Shown one piece after another: positions 19,019 to 27,466 of a stretch of 56,928 nucleotides of DNA. Within the stretch, counting starts at the first letter, position 1; the number at the start of each line of letters is the position of its first letter. The stretch comes from Lachnospiraceae bacterium. GTDB lineage: Bacteria > Bacillota > Clostridia > Lachnospirales > Lachnospiraceae. The stretch is from positions 1-56,928 of the forward strand of contig CAJTCE010000025.1 in the NCBI GenBank assembly GCA_910574745.1, written 5' to 3'. Position numbers and translations under genes: made by a program. The notes beneath the pieces were generated by a model, which was given only the letters and a program-made list of their open reading frames with translations, was not told the DNA's origin and did not search any database.

Positions 19019-20323
19019 CTACTGCTTTACGGTAATAATCGTATGAAAAGTTAGAGATTCTTGATTGTAGTACATTTGCATATTTCCATGATATTTAGCT
19101 ACTATTTTGCGAATGCTTTTTATTCCAAATCCATGTTTGTATTTATTGGCTTTTGTGGTGTTTTGTATACCGCTTTGCTCATCAAAAGGATTTTTCCTAC
19201 TGGAATTAACAACAGTTATCACAACAAATGGTGTTTTTTCACGTCTGTAAGCACTAACCTCTATAAAAGAATCAGAAATATGTTCGGCGGCTTCTATGGC
19301 ATTGTCCAACAAGTTACCAAAAAGGGAAGTAATATCTGCATCAGCAATAAAATCAATACTTCCACTTCGGATATCTGCATGGAAAGAGATATGCTTATCA
19401 AGGCAGTTTAGCCCGTATCTTGTAAGGATTGCATTTAGTGTTTCGTGGTCGCATAGTTGTGAAACTTCTTTCAAATCGGAAGACCGCATTAACTCATGAA
19501 TATACAGATTGATTTTGTCGTGTTCCCTTTTATCGTTCAACGTATTTATAGATTGCAGATGTTTCTTTATATCATGTATTAAAATGCTCTGATTTTCATG
19601 TTGTGAAAGCAGCATCTCGTAATATTGTGCGGAATCGGATTCTTTTTGGAGTAATAATTGCATTTCCATAAATTCTAGACTTTTTTTCCTGTTATACTGT
19701 TCTATTCCAAATATAAGCAGGTTAATTGTAAGCAGAAAGACAGCACTCAGTGTAAGCATCCAGTTTAAGATAGGAGAAAGGTCACAGGAATCGCTTATTT
19801 TTGTAAAAGTTACCATAACGAAAACAGAAGTTATGGGAATCAATGCTAAGAAAAAGGCGGATTTATCTTGTCGTTCATCACGGTTTTGCCGTCCTTTCAG
19901 AAAATGAAGCAGGATAAAAATGACTGTAAAAAACATCAACTTTGAAAATATGGCAAATAAGGCAAGAAAATGAAAGTTTTCCCCTCTCTCAAAAAAGTGT
20001 GGTGAAAAATAACGAACAATATAGTATACCATTACTTCACAGAGTATCATAACTGATGTCAATATGGAAGAATGAAAAAAAGCAGAATAGGCGTTCATGT
20101 AGTATCCTGTAATAAGAAAAATAAAGTTAAATACAGAGTATAAAGTCACATTCAACAATTTTGAATTAAAAAAGGAGACAAAGAACAAAATAAAATACAG
20201 TCCACATAGAATTGTAAGCTCCTTTTTTGCAGTACGTTTGGCAGCAAAAAGGGTAGATGTGTATTGCCAAAGTATAACGGCTTCTGTAAGAAAACTAAAA
20301 AAACACCAAATATTTTTTCCCAT
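19019..20323 (-). CDS. AgrC-like sensor histidine kinase (GHKL type)
   Basis: A 434-residue kinase. About six to seven transmembrane helices fill residues 1-205. The cytoplasmic part has the dimerisation/H-box region ILIHDIKKHLQSINTL (His near 250), N-box LFGNLLDNAIEAAE near 340 and G-box HGFGIKSIRK near 405. This is the HPK10 class that senses autoinducing or antimicrobial peptides. AAGGAG precedes the ATG. It follows a LytTR regulator gene by about 39 bases. No AgrB or AgrD-like gene is seen nearby, so the ligand source is unknown. The DNA is more AT-rich than the core genes on the left. Confidence 0.88.
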   Translation of the reverse strand: MGKNIWCFFSFLTEAVILWQYTSTLFAAKRTAKKELTILCGLYFILFFVSFFNSKLLNVTLYSVFNFIFLITGYYMNAYSAFFHSSILTSVMILCEVMVYYIVRYFSPHFFERGENFHFLALFAIFSKLMFFTVIFILLHFLKGRQNRDERQDKSAFFLALIPITSVFVMVTFTKISDSCDLSPILNWMLTLSAVFLLTINLLIFGIEQYNRKKSLEFMEMQLLLQKESDSAQYYEMLLSQHENQSILIHDIKKHLQSINTLNDKREHDKINLYIHELMRSSDLKEVSQLCDHETLNAILTRYGLNCLDKHISFHADIRSGSIDFIADADITSLFGNLLDNAIEAAEHISDSFIEVSAYRREKTPFVVITVVNSSRKNPFDEQSGIQNTTKANKYKHGFGIKSIRKIVAKYHGNMQMYYNQESLTFHTIITVKQ

Positions 20324-20362
20324 AGCGTTACTCCTTGCTCTTTTATGGATATACGAAAAATT

Positions 20363-21070
20363 TTATCGTGTGCTTTCGAGATAAAGAAGATAAGCGTCTT
20401 TAAAAGCACTGTATTTTCGTTTTGTCAGATACGCCCGAAACTGATTATCAGCCAAATGTACAAGGGAATGATCAAAATCTGATATATGTTCAAAATTGAC
20501 AATAAAGCTGCGATGTGTCTGAAAAAAACAATTTTTTGGAAGCATATTCAACCAGTATTGCATATTATGAACAGATTCAAAATCTTGCAGAGTAGTATGC
20601 ACGGTTACTTTTCTTCCCTGTGCTTCAATCATGATGATTGATGAAGCAAGGAGTGTGTGAATACCTTGCTTAGTTTCAATAGGGACTTTAATATTTATAG
20701 TGTTGTAAAGGTCAACGGCATCTTTCATATTGCGGAAAAAACGTTGCTGCTCTAAAGGCTTTGAAAGATAACGGAATACATGGAAACGCATTGCTTCGTC
20801 TAAATATTTTGAATAAGAAGTGACAATAAAAATAATAATTCGGTCATTTGCTTTTTTCAATTCATTTCCTACATAAATGCCATTGATACCGGGCATTTCT
20901 ATGTCAAGGAAAAGTATATCTTTGTTACCTTTGTCCGCAAGAAGGGATTCTCCGTCAGAAAAGCAGACTATTTCGGGGCATTTTACAGATATTTTTTCGA
21001 AAAATACCTTTATATATCCTTCAAGCTGTTCAATTACCAAAATATCATCATCACAGATTAGTATTCGCAT
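20363..21070 (-). CDS. LytTR-family response regulator (AgrA-like)
   Basis: A 235-residue regulator counted from MRILICDDD, preceded by GGTGAG; an ATG four codons earlier is possible. The receiver has CDDD, phospho-acceptor Asp in LFLDIEMPG, Ser/Thr in VTSY and Lys in YLSKP. The C-terminal LytTR DNA-binding domain includes IIMIEAQGRKVTVH, FFQTHRSFIVN and FRAYLTKRKYSAF. It is the partner of the kinase downstream. A divergent lipoprotein gene starts 220 bases away and may be its target, since such regulators often control the adjacent gene. Confidence 0.9.
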   Translation of the reverse strand: MRILICDDDILVIEQLEGYIKVFFEKISVKCPEIVCFSDGESLLADKGNKDILFLDIEMPGINGIYVGNELKKANDRIIIFIVTSYSKYLDEAMRFHVFRYLSKPLEQQRFFRNMKDAVDLYNTINIKVPIETKQGIHTLLASSIIMIEAQGRKVTVHTTLQDFESVHNMQYWLNMLPKNCFFQTHRSFIVNFEHISDFDHSLVHLADNQFRAYLTKRKYSAFKDAYLLYLESTR

Positions 21071-21289
21071 TACACTCACCACACCATATTTCTTTCAGTA
21101 TACATCAAAAAGATGGGGAAACGCAAAAGAACTGCATGAAAAAACATTTTTTTGTTTATTTTGGGAGAAGCACGACCAAAAAAGAATAAAAAATGTCGTT
21201 TCATACCAAAACCATTGCAATTATGGCAGATAAAAGGATAATAAGAACTGGCATTGTGCCGTAGAAAACTTAAAAGCGAGGAGAGAAAA

Positions 21290-22132
21290 ATGTTAAAGAA
21301 AGTAATTGGTACAAAAAGATTTTTTTTATTAGCAGGAGTGATAATGATGGTATCATTATCAGGCTGTGGAAATGACCAAACGGAACAGCATAGTGCTGGT
21401 ACTATCATTTATGAAGAAGAAGCGTCCGAAAATCAAGAAACAGAACATTCAGAACAGACAGGAACGGAGGATAAATCGGACAGTACGGAAACGAAAGCTA
21501 CGACCAAAGAGGAAACTCCGGGTACTGCCAGATCAGAAACGAAAGAATCCACAACGCAAAGTGAAGCAGCGTCACAGTCACAGACAGAAAATACATCTGT
21601 TACACTCACTGACAAGGAAAAAACGTTTTTGGCGCAGATATGCAATGAGTTGGCTGATTTCAATTCCGGGACAACAATGGACGAAAAATTTTGGCGTGAT
21701 TTTCTGTTTAATTCTTATACCGGCGCATCATCAGAAAATGCGGCAACAGAGCAGGTATACCGAGAGGACTTGGGATTTGAGGAAACAGTTGTAAAAGTAA
21801 GTCTGCAGGAAGCGCAGGAACGTGTAAAACTGGTTTTTGGTGTTGATCTGCCGGATTTAACTCCTTCTTTTGAGGACATGGAAAAAGGTCAGACCACTTT
21901 TTACTATAAAGACGGCTATTATTATATTGGCGTTTCTGATCTGCCGGATTATCAATATACATTTTCAGAATGTGCTGCCGACAAGGAAAATAATACAAAT
22001 ACCATTGTAAAGTATACCATTGATTTTATGGGCGAGAGTAATGTGGGTACAGTAACCCTTAGCATTTCACCCGAAAATAATGCAAATGGTTTTGTCATTT
22101 GTTCAAAGAAAACAGAATTTGCCGCATACTAA
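21290..22132 (+). CDS. Lipoprotein of unknown function beside an Agr-like two-component system
   Basis: About 280 residues from the ATG at 21290, which follows GAGGAG. The signal peptide ends in a lipobox (VSLSGC, Cys near 25). A low-complexity linker rich in Glu, Thr and Ser spans about residues 35-110. The folded C-terminal domain (115-280) is acidic and aromatic, with YYKDGYYYIGVSDLPDYQYTF-like beta sequence. I do not recognise the domain. It is divergent from the LytTR regulator and closed by a strong terminator, so it is probably expressed alone and may be a surface target or sensor for that system. Confidence 0.8.
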   Translation: MLKKVIGTKRFFLLAGVIMMVSLSGCGNDQTEQHSAGTIIYEEEASENQETEHSEQTGTEDKSDSTETKATTKEETPGTARSETKESTTQSEAASQSQTENTSVTLTDKEKTFLAQICNELADFNSGTTMDEKFWRDFLFNSYTGASSENAATEQVYREDLGFEETVVKVSLQEAQERVKLVFGVDLPDLTPSFEDMEKGQTTFYYKDGYYYIGVSDLPDYQYTFSECAADKENNTNTIVKYTIDFMGESNVGTVTLSISPENNANGFVICSKKTEFAAY

Positions 22133-22306
22133 AATTCATTTTGAATATTCGGAAAGTCATTAAACCATGCTCGTTTTTCAAAAGTTCGCTTCTTAGGTAA
22201 AGTTGGTTCTGTCTCGGCAATACCAACAGCTCTGATATCCAAGTTCTTGAGAGAAATTTGCAGATGTGGACTGATGCAGAGGATTCTTTGGAACTATGAT
22301 AACTTC

Positions 22307-22344
22307 AAAACAGCAGAGCTATTTCTATAACGCTCTGCTGTTTT
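22307..22344. terminator. Terminator between the lipoprotein and LysR genes
   Basis: AAAACAGCAGAG (22307-22318) and CTCTGCTGTTTT (22333-22344) form a perfect 12-bp stem around a 14-base loop. It lies between convergent genes and can work in both directions. The 170 bases between the lipoprotein stop and this stem hold no supportable gene. Confidence 0.85.
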
Positions 22345-22402
22345 CCATAAAATTTGTCTGAACAATTTAGTAATCTATCATAACCAAATATAATAACACC
22401 AC

Positions 22403-23287
22403 TCAGACTGTATTTTCCGATATTATTTTAACCAATCCCTCCATTGCCATATTGAGATGCTTATCTTTATGAATAAATATCTGTGAAAATATTGGAAAGT
22501 CGTTTCCTGTCCAACACAATTTTTTCAGAGAATAATTTCTGATTTCTTCATGTGCTACCATATCCGGCATAAATGCTACCCCAAGCTGATTTATGGCGAA
22601 TTGCTTTAATATTTCTTTACTGCTTGTCTCCAAAACGATTTTAGGAGTAATTGATAATTTTGCCAGTGCTTCCACAAGCATCGCTCTGAAGCTACATTCG
22701 TGAGAAGTAAGGAGTAGCGGAATATTTTCTAAATCTGTTTCCTCTATATTATTTTTGTTTGCTAACGGGTATTTGGGGCTTGCATAGAATCCTAGTGTTT
22801 CCGGCTTTTTGTATAACATGACAAGCTCTGTTGATTCTATGTACGGATTTAATGTGTATGCCATATCCAATACTCCTTTTTTTAACAATAGCGGAAATGT
22901 GGCATGGGTAATAAATTGAAGTTGAATTTCAACTTTAGGGAATTTCTTTCTATACTCCAGAAGAAGCTGCGGAAGCGTATTGTAACATAATGATTCTGAA
23001 ATTCCTAATTTCAGTATGCCGGCAGGTTCTTTTGAGGCTGGCACTTCCAGTAATATTTCCCGTTCCAATTGTAGTATTTTTTGTGCATATACTAATAATC
23101 GTTCCCCTTCCGATGTGAGAATAATAGACTTTCCAAGCCTTTCAAACAAAAGACAATGCAGTTCTTCTTCGAGCTGTTTAATTTGAGTAGTGACCGTTGA
23201 TTGTGCATATCCCAGCAAATTTGCAGCGGAAGAAAAACTATTTGTTTCAGTAATTTTAAGAAAAGTTTCTAATTGTATGATAGTCAT
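22403..23287 (-). CDS. LysR-family transcriptional regulator
   Basis: A 294-residue LysR protein. The N-terminal winged helix-turn-helix reads LETFLKITETNSFSSAANLL, then STVTTQIKQLEEEL. The C-terminal periplasmic-binding-like effector domain starts near residue 90 (GILKLGISESLCYNTLPQLL). It is divergent from the IS-split ABC exporter genes, with a LysR-type box between, so the exporter is its likely target. AAGGA lies upstream of the ATG. The effector is unknown. Confidence 0.9.
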   Translation of the reverse strand: MTIIQLETFLKITETNSFSSAANLLGYAQSTVTTQIKQLEEELHCLLFERLGKSIILTSEGERLLVYAQKILQLEREILLEVPASKEPAGILKLGISESLCYNTLPQLLLEYRKKFPKVEIQLQFITHATFPLLLKKGVLDMAYTLNPYIESTELVMLYKKPETLGFYASPKYPLANKNNIEETDLENIPLLLTSHECSFRAMLVEALAKLSITPKIVLETSSKEILKQFAINQLGVAFMPDMVAHEEIRNYSLKKLCWTGNDFPIFSQIFIHKDKHLNMAMEGLVKIISENTV

Positions 23288-23301
23288 TGCAACATTCCTT
23301 A

Positions 23302-23367
23302 TTCAAAAATATTGAACGTTTTATTCGATTATTTCAATTTTACTAATAACACATCTGATGGTATTAT
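23302..23367 (+). promoter_or_regulatory. LysR-type box and promoter of the ABC exporter operon
   Basis: TTCAA-N5-TTGAA (23302-23316) fits the T-N11-A dyad bound by LysR proteins. The promoter TTTACT (23339-23344), 17-base spacer and TATTAT (23362-23367) points at the ABC gene start at 23397. The location between a LysR gene and a divergent operon fits the standard scheme. Binding is inferred. Confidence 0.5.
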
Positions 23368-23396
23368 ACTAAAAAGATGTTGGAGGTGCAACAAAA

Positions 23397-23470
23397 ATGG
23401 GCATAGAAGTAAAAAATTTAACAAAAACCTATAAAGTAAAAAAACATTCTAATGTAGATGAAGTAGCTAG
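23397..23470 (+). pseudogene. 5' fragment of an ABC transporter ATPase gene, cut by an IS element
   Basis: Starts ATG after GGAGGT and reads MGIEVKNLTKTYKVKKHSNV, the usual opening of COG4586-type ATPases, through DEVAR. It stops being coding for that protein where the IS begins at 23471. Joining this fragment to the sequence after 24686 (leaving one CTAG) gives an unbroken frame: DEVAR followed by DFGTRNYTLMTAVNNISF. Confidence 0.9.
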
Positions 23471-24682
23471 GGAAACACTGATTAATTCAAGTATTTCCTG
23501 ATAATGTATGATAAAATGTAAGTATCAAACAAAAGGTGGTACGCCTATGAATCAAATGACACTTACAGATATGGAATATTCCAACCGTAAAAAGAAAACC
23601 AAACGAGAAGAGTTTCTCGATGCTATGGATGAAATAATCCCATGGTCTTACTGGGTAGAAATAATCCGCCCATACTATTTCAACAATAAACGCGGTCGCA
23701 AGCCTATTGGAATTGAAACAATGCTCCGCATGTATCTTATGCAGGTCTGGTTCAACTTGTCCGATGAAGGAATCGAGGATTCCATCTACGACAGCTATGC
23801 CATGCGTACGTTTATGCACATGGATTTCAATGAGCAACAGGTACCTGACGCTACAACGCTGCTCAAGTTTCGCCATATGCTTGAAAAGAACAAGATTGGC
23901 GGGAAGATTTTTGCAGATGTAAACAACCGTCTCGACGAAGCCGGTCTTATCATGCACGGTGGTACTGTCGTTGATGCAAGCCTGATTGCAGCACCAAAGT
24001 CCACTAAAAACAAAACCGGTAAACGTGATCCGGAAATGCACCAGACGAAGAAAGGAAATGAATGGTACTTCGGAATGAAGGTTCATGCCGGTGCTGATGC
24101 CGGCAGCGGTTATGTGCATTCGCTGACGGGTACTTCTGCAAACATGCATGATGTATCTGAAACATCAAAACTAATACGAAAAGATGACCATGTGGTTTAT
24201 GGTGATTCAGGTTATCTCGGTGTTGCCATGCGGGACGAAATCAAAGATGATGAGGTGTTATCCAAGATAGAATTCCGAATCAATAAACGTCCATCCAGCC
24301 TTAAAACTGCTGATGATTTCCAAGGCATTAACTGGGATAAAAAGATGGAGCATGATAAGTCAGCTATTCGTTGTAAAGTAGAACACGCATTTCTCATAGT
24401 CAAAAAACAGATGGGATATGCAAAAGTTGTATATCGTGGAATTGAAAAGAATATGAATCGGTTCCACATGCTGTTTGCCAGTGCCAACCTTATAATGTGT
24501 AGCAGGGCTGGACGAACCCAAGATTTTCTGGGGTGCATGGCATAAGTGCGCCCAATTTCAAAGAAAGCACCCCCAAATAAAGGGTTATAACCTGGAAATA
24601 TCCAATGATATTTCCGCTGGCTTTCTAAAAACTTGACAAAACGGGATAATGCTGAAAATAAAACTAATTAATCAGTGTTTCC
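23471..24682 (+). mobile_element. IS5-family insertion sequence with CTAG target duplication
   Basis: A 1,212-bp element. Its ends are perfect 17-bp inverted repeats (GGAAACACTGATTAATT at 23471-23487 and its complement at 24666-24682). Direct CTAG copies flank it at 23467-23470 and 24683-24686, as expected for IS5-group elements; since CTAG is itself palindromic, the repeat could also be counted as 21 bp. It holds one transposase gene. The perfect ends and intact gene suggest a recent insertion. A TTGACA hexamer (24633-24638) near the right end points outward. Confidence 0.95.
23547..24545 (+). CDS. IS5-family transposase
   Basis: 332 residues from the ATG behind AAAGGTGG. The N-terminal DUF772-like domain has RGRKPIGIETMLRMYLMQVWFNL split over 45-70, with SDEGIEDSIYDS. 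The DDE catalytic core shows Asp in VVDASLIAAPKS, Asp in VYGDSGYLG and Glu in CKVEHAFLIVKKQMGY, the last with the Y-(2)-R-(3)-E-(6)-K-like context of IS4/IS5 enzymes. No frameshift or stop is seen, so it should be active. Confidence 0.95.
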   Translation: MNQMTLTDMEYSNRKKKTKREEFLDAMDEIIPWSYWVEIIRPYYFNNKRGRKPIGIETMLRMYLMQVWFNLSDEGIEDSIYDSYAMRTFMHMDFNEQQVPDATTLLKFRHMLEKNKIGGKIFADVNNRLDEAGLIMHGGTVVDASLIAAPKSTKNKTGKRDPEMHQTKKGNEWYFGMKVHAGADAGSGYVHSLTGTSANMHDVSETSKLIRKDDHVVYGDSGYLGVAMRDEIKDDEVLSKIEFRINKRPSSLKTADDFQGINWDKKMEHDKSAIRCKVEHAFLIVKKQMGYAKVVYRGIEKNMNRFHMLFASANLIMCSRAGRTQDFLGCMA

Positions 24683-25446
24683 CTAGAGACTTTGGAACCA
24701 GAAACTATACATTGATGACTGCCGTAAATAATATTTCTTTTACAATCCCATCAGGTGATATTGTAGGATTTATTGGTGCAAATGGTGCGGGTAAATCTAC
24801 TACGATAAAAATGATGACAGGAATTTTAACACCAGACTATGGAACGATTTCTATAGATGGTCTTAATTTCAAGAAAAATCGCAAGCAGATTATGTTGAAA
24901 ATTGGCGTAGTATTTGGCCAAAGGAGTGTGTTGTGCTGGGATATTCCAGTAATTGAATCATTTAAACTGTTTAAAGACATGTATCATATTCCAGAAAAAG
25001 CCTACAGGGAAAATATGGAGATATTTTCGGATATTTTGAATCTGTCAGAATTTATTGACAAACCGCCCAGACTTCTAAGTCTTGGCCAAAGAATGAAAGC
25101 TGATTTAGCAGCGGCATTATTACATAACCCAGAAATCCTGTTTCTTGATGAGCCAACCATAGGAATTGATGTTTTAGCTAAAGCCAAAATACGAGATTTT
25201 ATTCATAAAATGAATCAAGAGAGAAATACAACCATTATTCTGACTACACATGATATTTCAGATATTGAGGCACTATGCTCAAAAATGATTATCATTGATA
25301 AAGGAACACTTTTATATAATGGAACACTGCAAGAATTGAAAAATTCATATCGTAATTCTTATCAAGCGGAGCTTTATCAATATACTACTATAGAAAACAA
25401 TCTTGAAAACATAATCAAAAATATATATGAGGGGGATTTTTTATGA
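24649..25446 (+). CDS. ABC-2 type exporter ATPase, main part with IS-derived start
   Basis: A 265-residue frame whose first 12 codons come from the IS right end and the target copy (MLKIKLINQCFP), after which the true ATPase resumes. It keeps Walker A GANGAGKST, signature LSLGQRMKADLAAALL, Walker B ILFLDEPTIGID and switch LTTHD. The phrase VVFGQRSVLCWDIPVIESFKLFKDMY is typical of COG4586 ATPases. What is lost is about 25 N-terminal residues of the first beta strand. If translated from an internal or IS-borne signal, a nearly complete ATPase could still be made. It overlaps the first permease by four bases. Confidence 0.85.
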   Translation: MLKIKLINQCFPRDFGTRNYTLMTAVNNISFTIPSGDIVGFIGANGAGKSTTIKMMTGILTPDYGTISIDGLNFKKNRKQIMLKIGVVFGQRSVLCWDIPVIESFKLFKDMYHIPEKAYRENMEIFSDILNLSEFIDKPPRLLSLGQRMKADLAAALLHNPEILFLDEPTIGIDVLAKAKIRDFIHKMNQERNTTIILTTHDISDIEALCSKMIIIDKGTLLYNGTLQELKNSYRNSYQAELYQYTTIENNLENIIKNIYEGDFL

Positions 25447-26234
25447 GGAAATATATAGACTATATCGTAATTGGCATCAAAGAACATATGGTATATCCCA
25501 GCGCCATATGGGCTAAATTGTTCTCAAAAATAATATACTTATATTTACAATTTTCTATATGGACTGCCCTTTTTTCATCTCATAGTCAAATAAATCCACT
25601 AATAAATCGAGAAGATACATTAAAATACATTATTGTAGCTACTATCATTTCTGCGTTTATCGAATGTAATACGATTGAATGGATCAATGCCCAGATTCAG
25701 ACCGGGAATATCATTATGGAATTAATAAGACCTATAGATTTTAGAAAAATGATATTCTCAAGGCATTTGGGCGATAGCATTGTGAAAATAGTATTTTACT
25801 GCATCCCGCTAAGTATGCTTGCAATTGTTGCTATACGCAAACCGTTACTGTGTCAAGGACAAATCTTATGTGGCTTTTTATCAATCATATTAGCATATGG
25901 TATTCAATTTTTATATTCGCTAATCATCGGACTGTTGGCATTCTGGCTGATTGTAACATGGCCCTTGAACATGCTTTTAGGTGCGATTTATAAGCTCTTA
26001 TCCGGAGCGTGGATACCTGTAACAATGTTTCCTGATCTATTGTATAAAATAAATTTTTTTCTTCCGTTCCGCGCAATATATGCAATCCCGGTAACAATTA
26101 TGACAAGCCAAATGAACACTCAGAACATATGGAAAGATATTCGGACTCAACTTATTTGGATTATATTTTTATTTGTTATAACGGAAATTATTTGGCAAAT
26201 CGGAAAAAGAAAGCTAATAGTACAAGGGGGTTAA
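25443..26234 (+). CDS. ABC-2 family exporter permease (COG4587-like)
   Basis: A 263-residue protein with six predicted helices, starting MRKYIDYIVIGIKEHM and containing the conserved stretch EWINAQIQTGNIIMELIRPIDF near residue 78. With the COG4586 ATPase and the next permease it makes the three-gene exporter cassette widespread in Bacillota. Substrate unknown; some relatives export antimicrobial peptides or contribute to resistance. GGGGG precedes the ATG, which overlaps the ATPase stop. The DNA is notably AT-rich. Confidence 0.88.
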   Translation: MRKYIDYIVIGIKEHMVYPSAIWAKLFSKIIYLYLQFSIWTALFSSHSQINPLINREDTLKYIIVATIISAFIECNTIEWINAQIQTGNIIMELIRPIDFRKMIFSRHLGDSIVKIVFYCIPLSMLAIVAIRKPLLCQGQILCGFLSIILAYGIQFLYSLIIGLLAFWLIVTWPLNMLLGAIYKLLSGAWIPVTMFPDLLYKINFFLPFRAIYAIPVTIMTSQMNTQNIWKDIRTQLIWIIFLFVITEIIWQIGKRKLIVQGG

Positions 26235-26237
26235 ATA

Positions 26238-27041
26238 ATGGATTATTTTAGAATGTATCGGAGATTCGTCATAATTTATATAAAAGGGAAATTAGAGTAT
26301 CACCTTTCACTTTTGTTTGAACTAATTGCAAATACTATTTTAATCGGAGTATATTTTGTAGGATTTAATGTTATATTTCATAATTTCAATAGCGTTGCGG
26401 GTTGGAATAAATATGAAGTCCTCTTTATGTTTACAACAAGTTGGTTATCCTATTCATTTAGTTGTTTCTTTTTTTGGAGTCCAATGCGAGATATTGGTAA
26501 ACTGATTCGCAGCGGAAGATTTGACTTATATTTAACACGACCTATTAGTCCGTTTGTATATTTGGTTTTGCAGCAGTTTCAATATACATTCTTACCCCGC
26601 CTATTCTTTTCTGTATTTTTTTGGATATATAGCCTGCAAAACCTACAAATTAAATGGACTGTAATAGCTGTTTTTCATTATTGTGTAAGTCTGCTTTCTG
26701 CTTTTGCTATTTTTTCTGCAATTACAGTCATTACCGGTACAATCAGCTTTTGGACAGTTAAAAGCGAAGAAATTGTTTCTTTACTGACCGATAACAATTA
26801 TGGGTTAAAAAACTTTTGTGACTATCCCATACAAATTTACTCAAAGGGACTACAGTTTTTGCTAACCTTTATCGTACCTTATGCTCTTACTGGATATTAT
26901 CCAGTGGCAAATCTTCTTGGCAAGGATTACCCGAATTTATGGATTGCATATATTTCCCCTGTTATCGCTTTTGTTATGGTAATAATTGCTTACATATTTT
27001 GGCATATAGGATTGAAACATTACGGAAGTACAGGTGCATAA
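26238..27041 (+). CDS. ABC-2 family exporter permease (COG3694-like)
   Basis: A 267-residue membrane protein with about six helices. It has the family hallmark GKLIRSGRFDLYLTRPISPF near residue 88-107 and SFWTVKSEEIVS in the middle. It begins three bases after the preceding permease and is the partner subunit. The terminator at 27086-27125 closes the operon. AT content matches its neighbours and suggests the whole LysR/ABC unit was acquired. Confidence 0.88.
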   Translation: MDYFRMYRRFVIIYIKGKLEYHLSLLFELIANTILIGVYFVGFNVIFHNFNSVAGWNKYEVLFMFTTSWLSYSFSCFFFWSPMRDIGKLIRSGRFDLYLTRPISPFVYLVLQQFQYTFLPRLFFSVFFWIYSLQNLQIKWTVIAVFHYCVSLLSAFAIFSAITVITGTISFWTVKSEEIVSLLTDNNYGLKNFCDYPIQIYSKGLQFLLTFIVPYALTGYYPVANLLGKDYPNLWIAYISPVIAFVMVIIAYIFWHIGLKHYGSTGA

Positions 27042-27085
27042 ACAGGCGCACAAATCCCTGACACAATTTTGAAATGTATGAAAAC

Positions 27086-27125
27086 GTAAAAATGAGGAGC
27101 GGTTATCTCACTCCTCTGTTTTTAC
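27086..27125. terminator. Terminator after the ABC exporter operon
   Basis: GTAAAAATGAGGAG pairs with CTCCTCTGTTTTTAC apart from a small internal mismatch. Runs of A on one side and T on the other make it usable in both directions. Confidence 0.75.
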
Positions 27126-27180
27126 TGTGATCAATCTGTTCTACCTGTCGGCCAGTAACCACCTTCTTGTAATTCTGTAA

Positions 27181-27363
27181 TCGTTCATGCAGACTTTTCT
27201 GTGCAATGCCCTTATGGAACGTGAGATTTCCGTGTGCATGACGAACTTTGCCCTTATCCTCAATGACCTTGCTGCCAGCTACAAGAACAGGAACGAATAC
27301 ATATCCCGCCTTTGCAGTTTCCCCTTGCTTATCCTTGACGATTTCGGCATGGAGCGTGATTGA
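27181..27363 (+). pseudogene. Fragment of a DnaC/IstB-like ATPase from a conjugative element
   Basis: A 60-codon open stretch ending at TGA reads CNALMEREISVCMTNFALIL, then NDLAASYKNRNEYISRLC and PLLILDDFGMERD. The last is the Walker B region of IstB/DnaC-like helicase-loader ATPases carried by Tn1549/Tn916-like elements. The Walker A part and everything after GMERD are missing, and a TAA lies directly upstream in frame. The opposite strand is also open here, but that frame has no recognisable motif and looks like a shadow. Confidence 0.65.
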
Positions 27364-27422
27364 AAGCCGAAAACGCAGCCGGACACAAGCCGCCTTTTAC
27401 CGCATAAACCGGGCATGAAAAA

Positions 27423-27448
27423 GCGGTCATGCCGGAGGGCATGACTGC
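27423..27448 (-). terminator. Terminator hairpin after the GNAT gene
   Basis: GCGGTCATGCC and GGCATGACTGC pair over 11 bp with one G-U pair around a four-base loop, 19 bases past the GNAT stop on the minus strand. Confidence 0.65.
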
Positions 27449-27466
27449 TGATTGCGCTTAAACTGT

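Noticed and set aside
22133-22306. Possible small gene between the lipoprotein and its terminator
   Set aside because: One frame reads through for about 45 codons, but it lacks a start, a binding site and any recognisable motif.
24633-24650. TTGACA and GATAAT at the IS right end as a complete outward promoter
   Set aside because: The two hexamers are only about seven bases apart; at proper spacing the -10 would be the weak AAATAA, so only the -35 is kept as a possibility.
27130-27420. Minus-strand open frame ending SKNRGVR across the IstB-like fragment
   Set aside because: It has no start signal and no recognisable motif; most of it mirrors the IstB-like frame, which contains the LLILDDFGMER motif. 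A real gene cannot be fully excluded.
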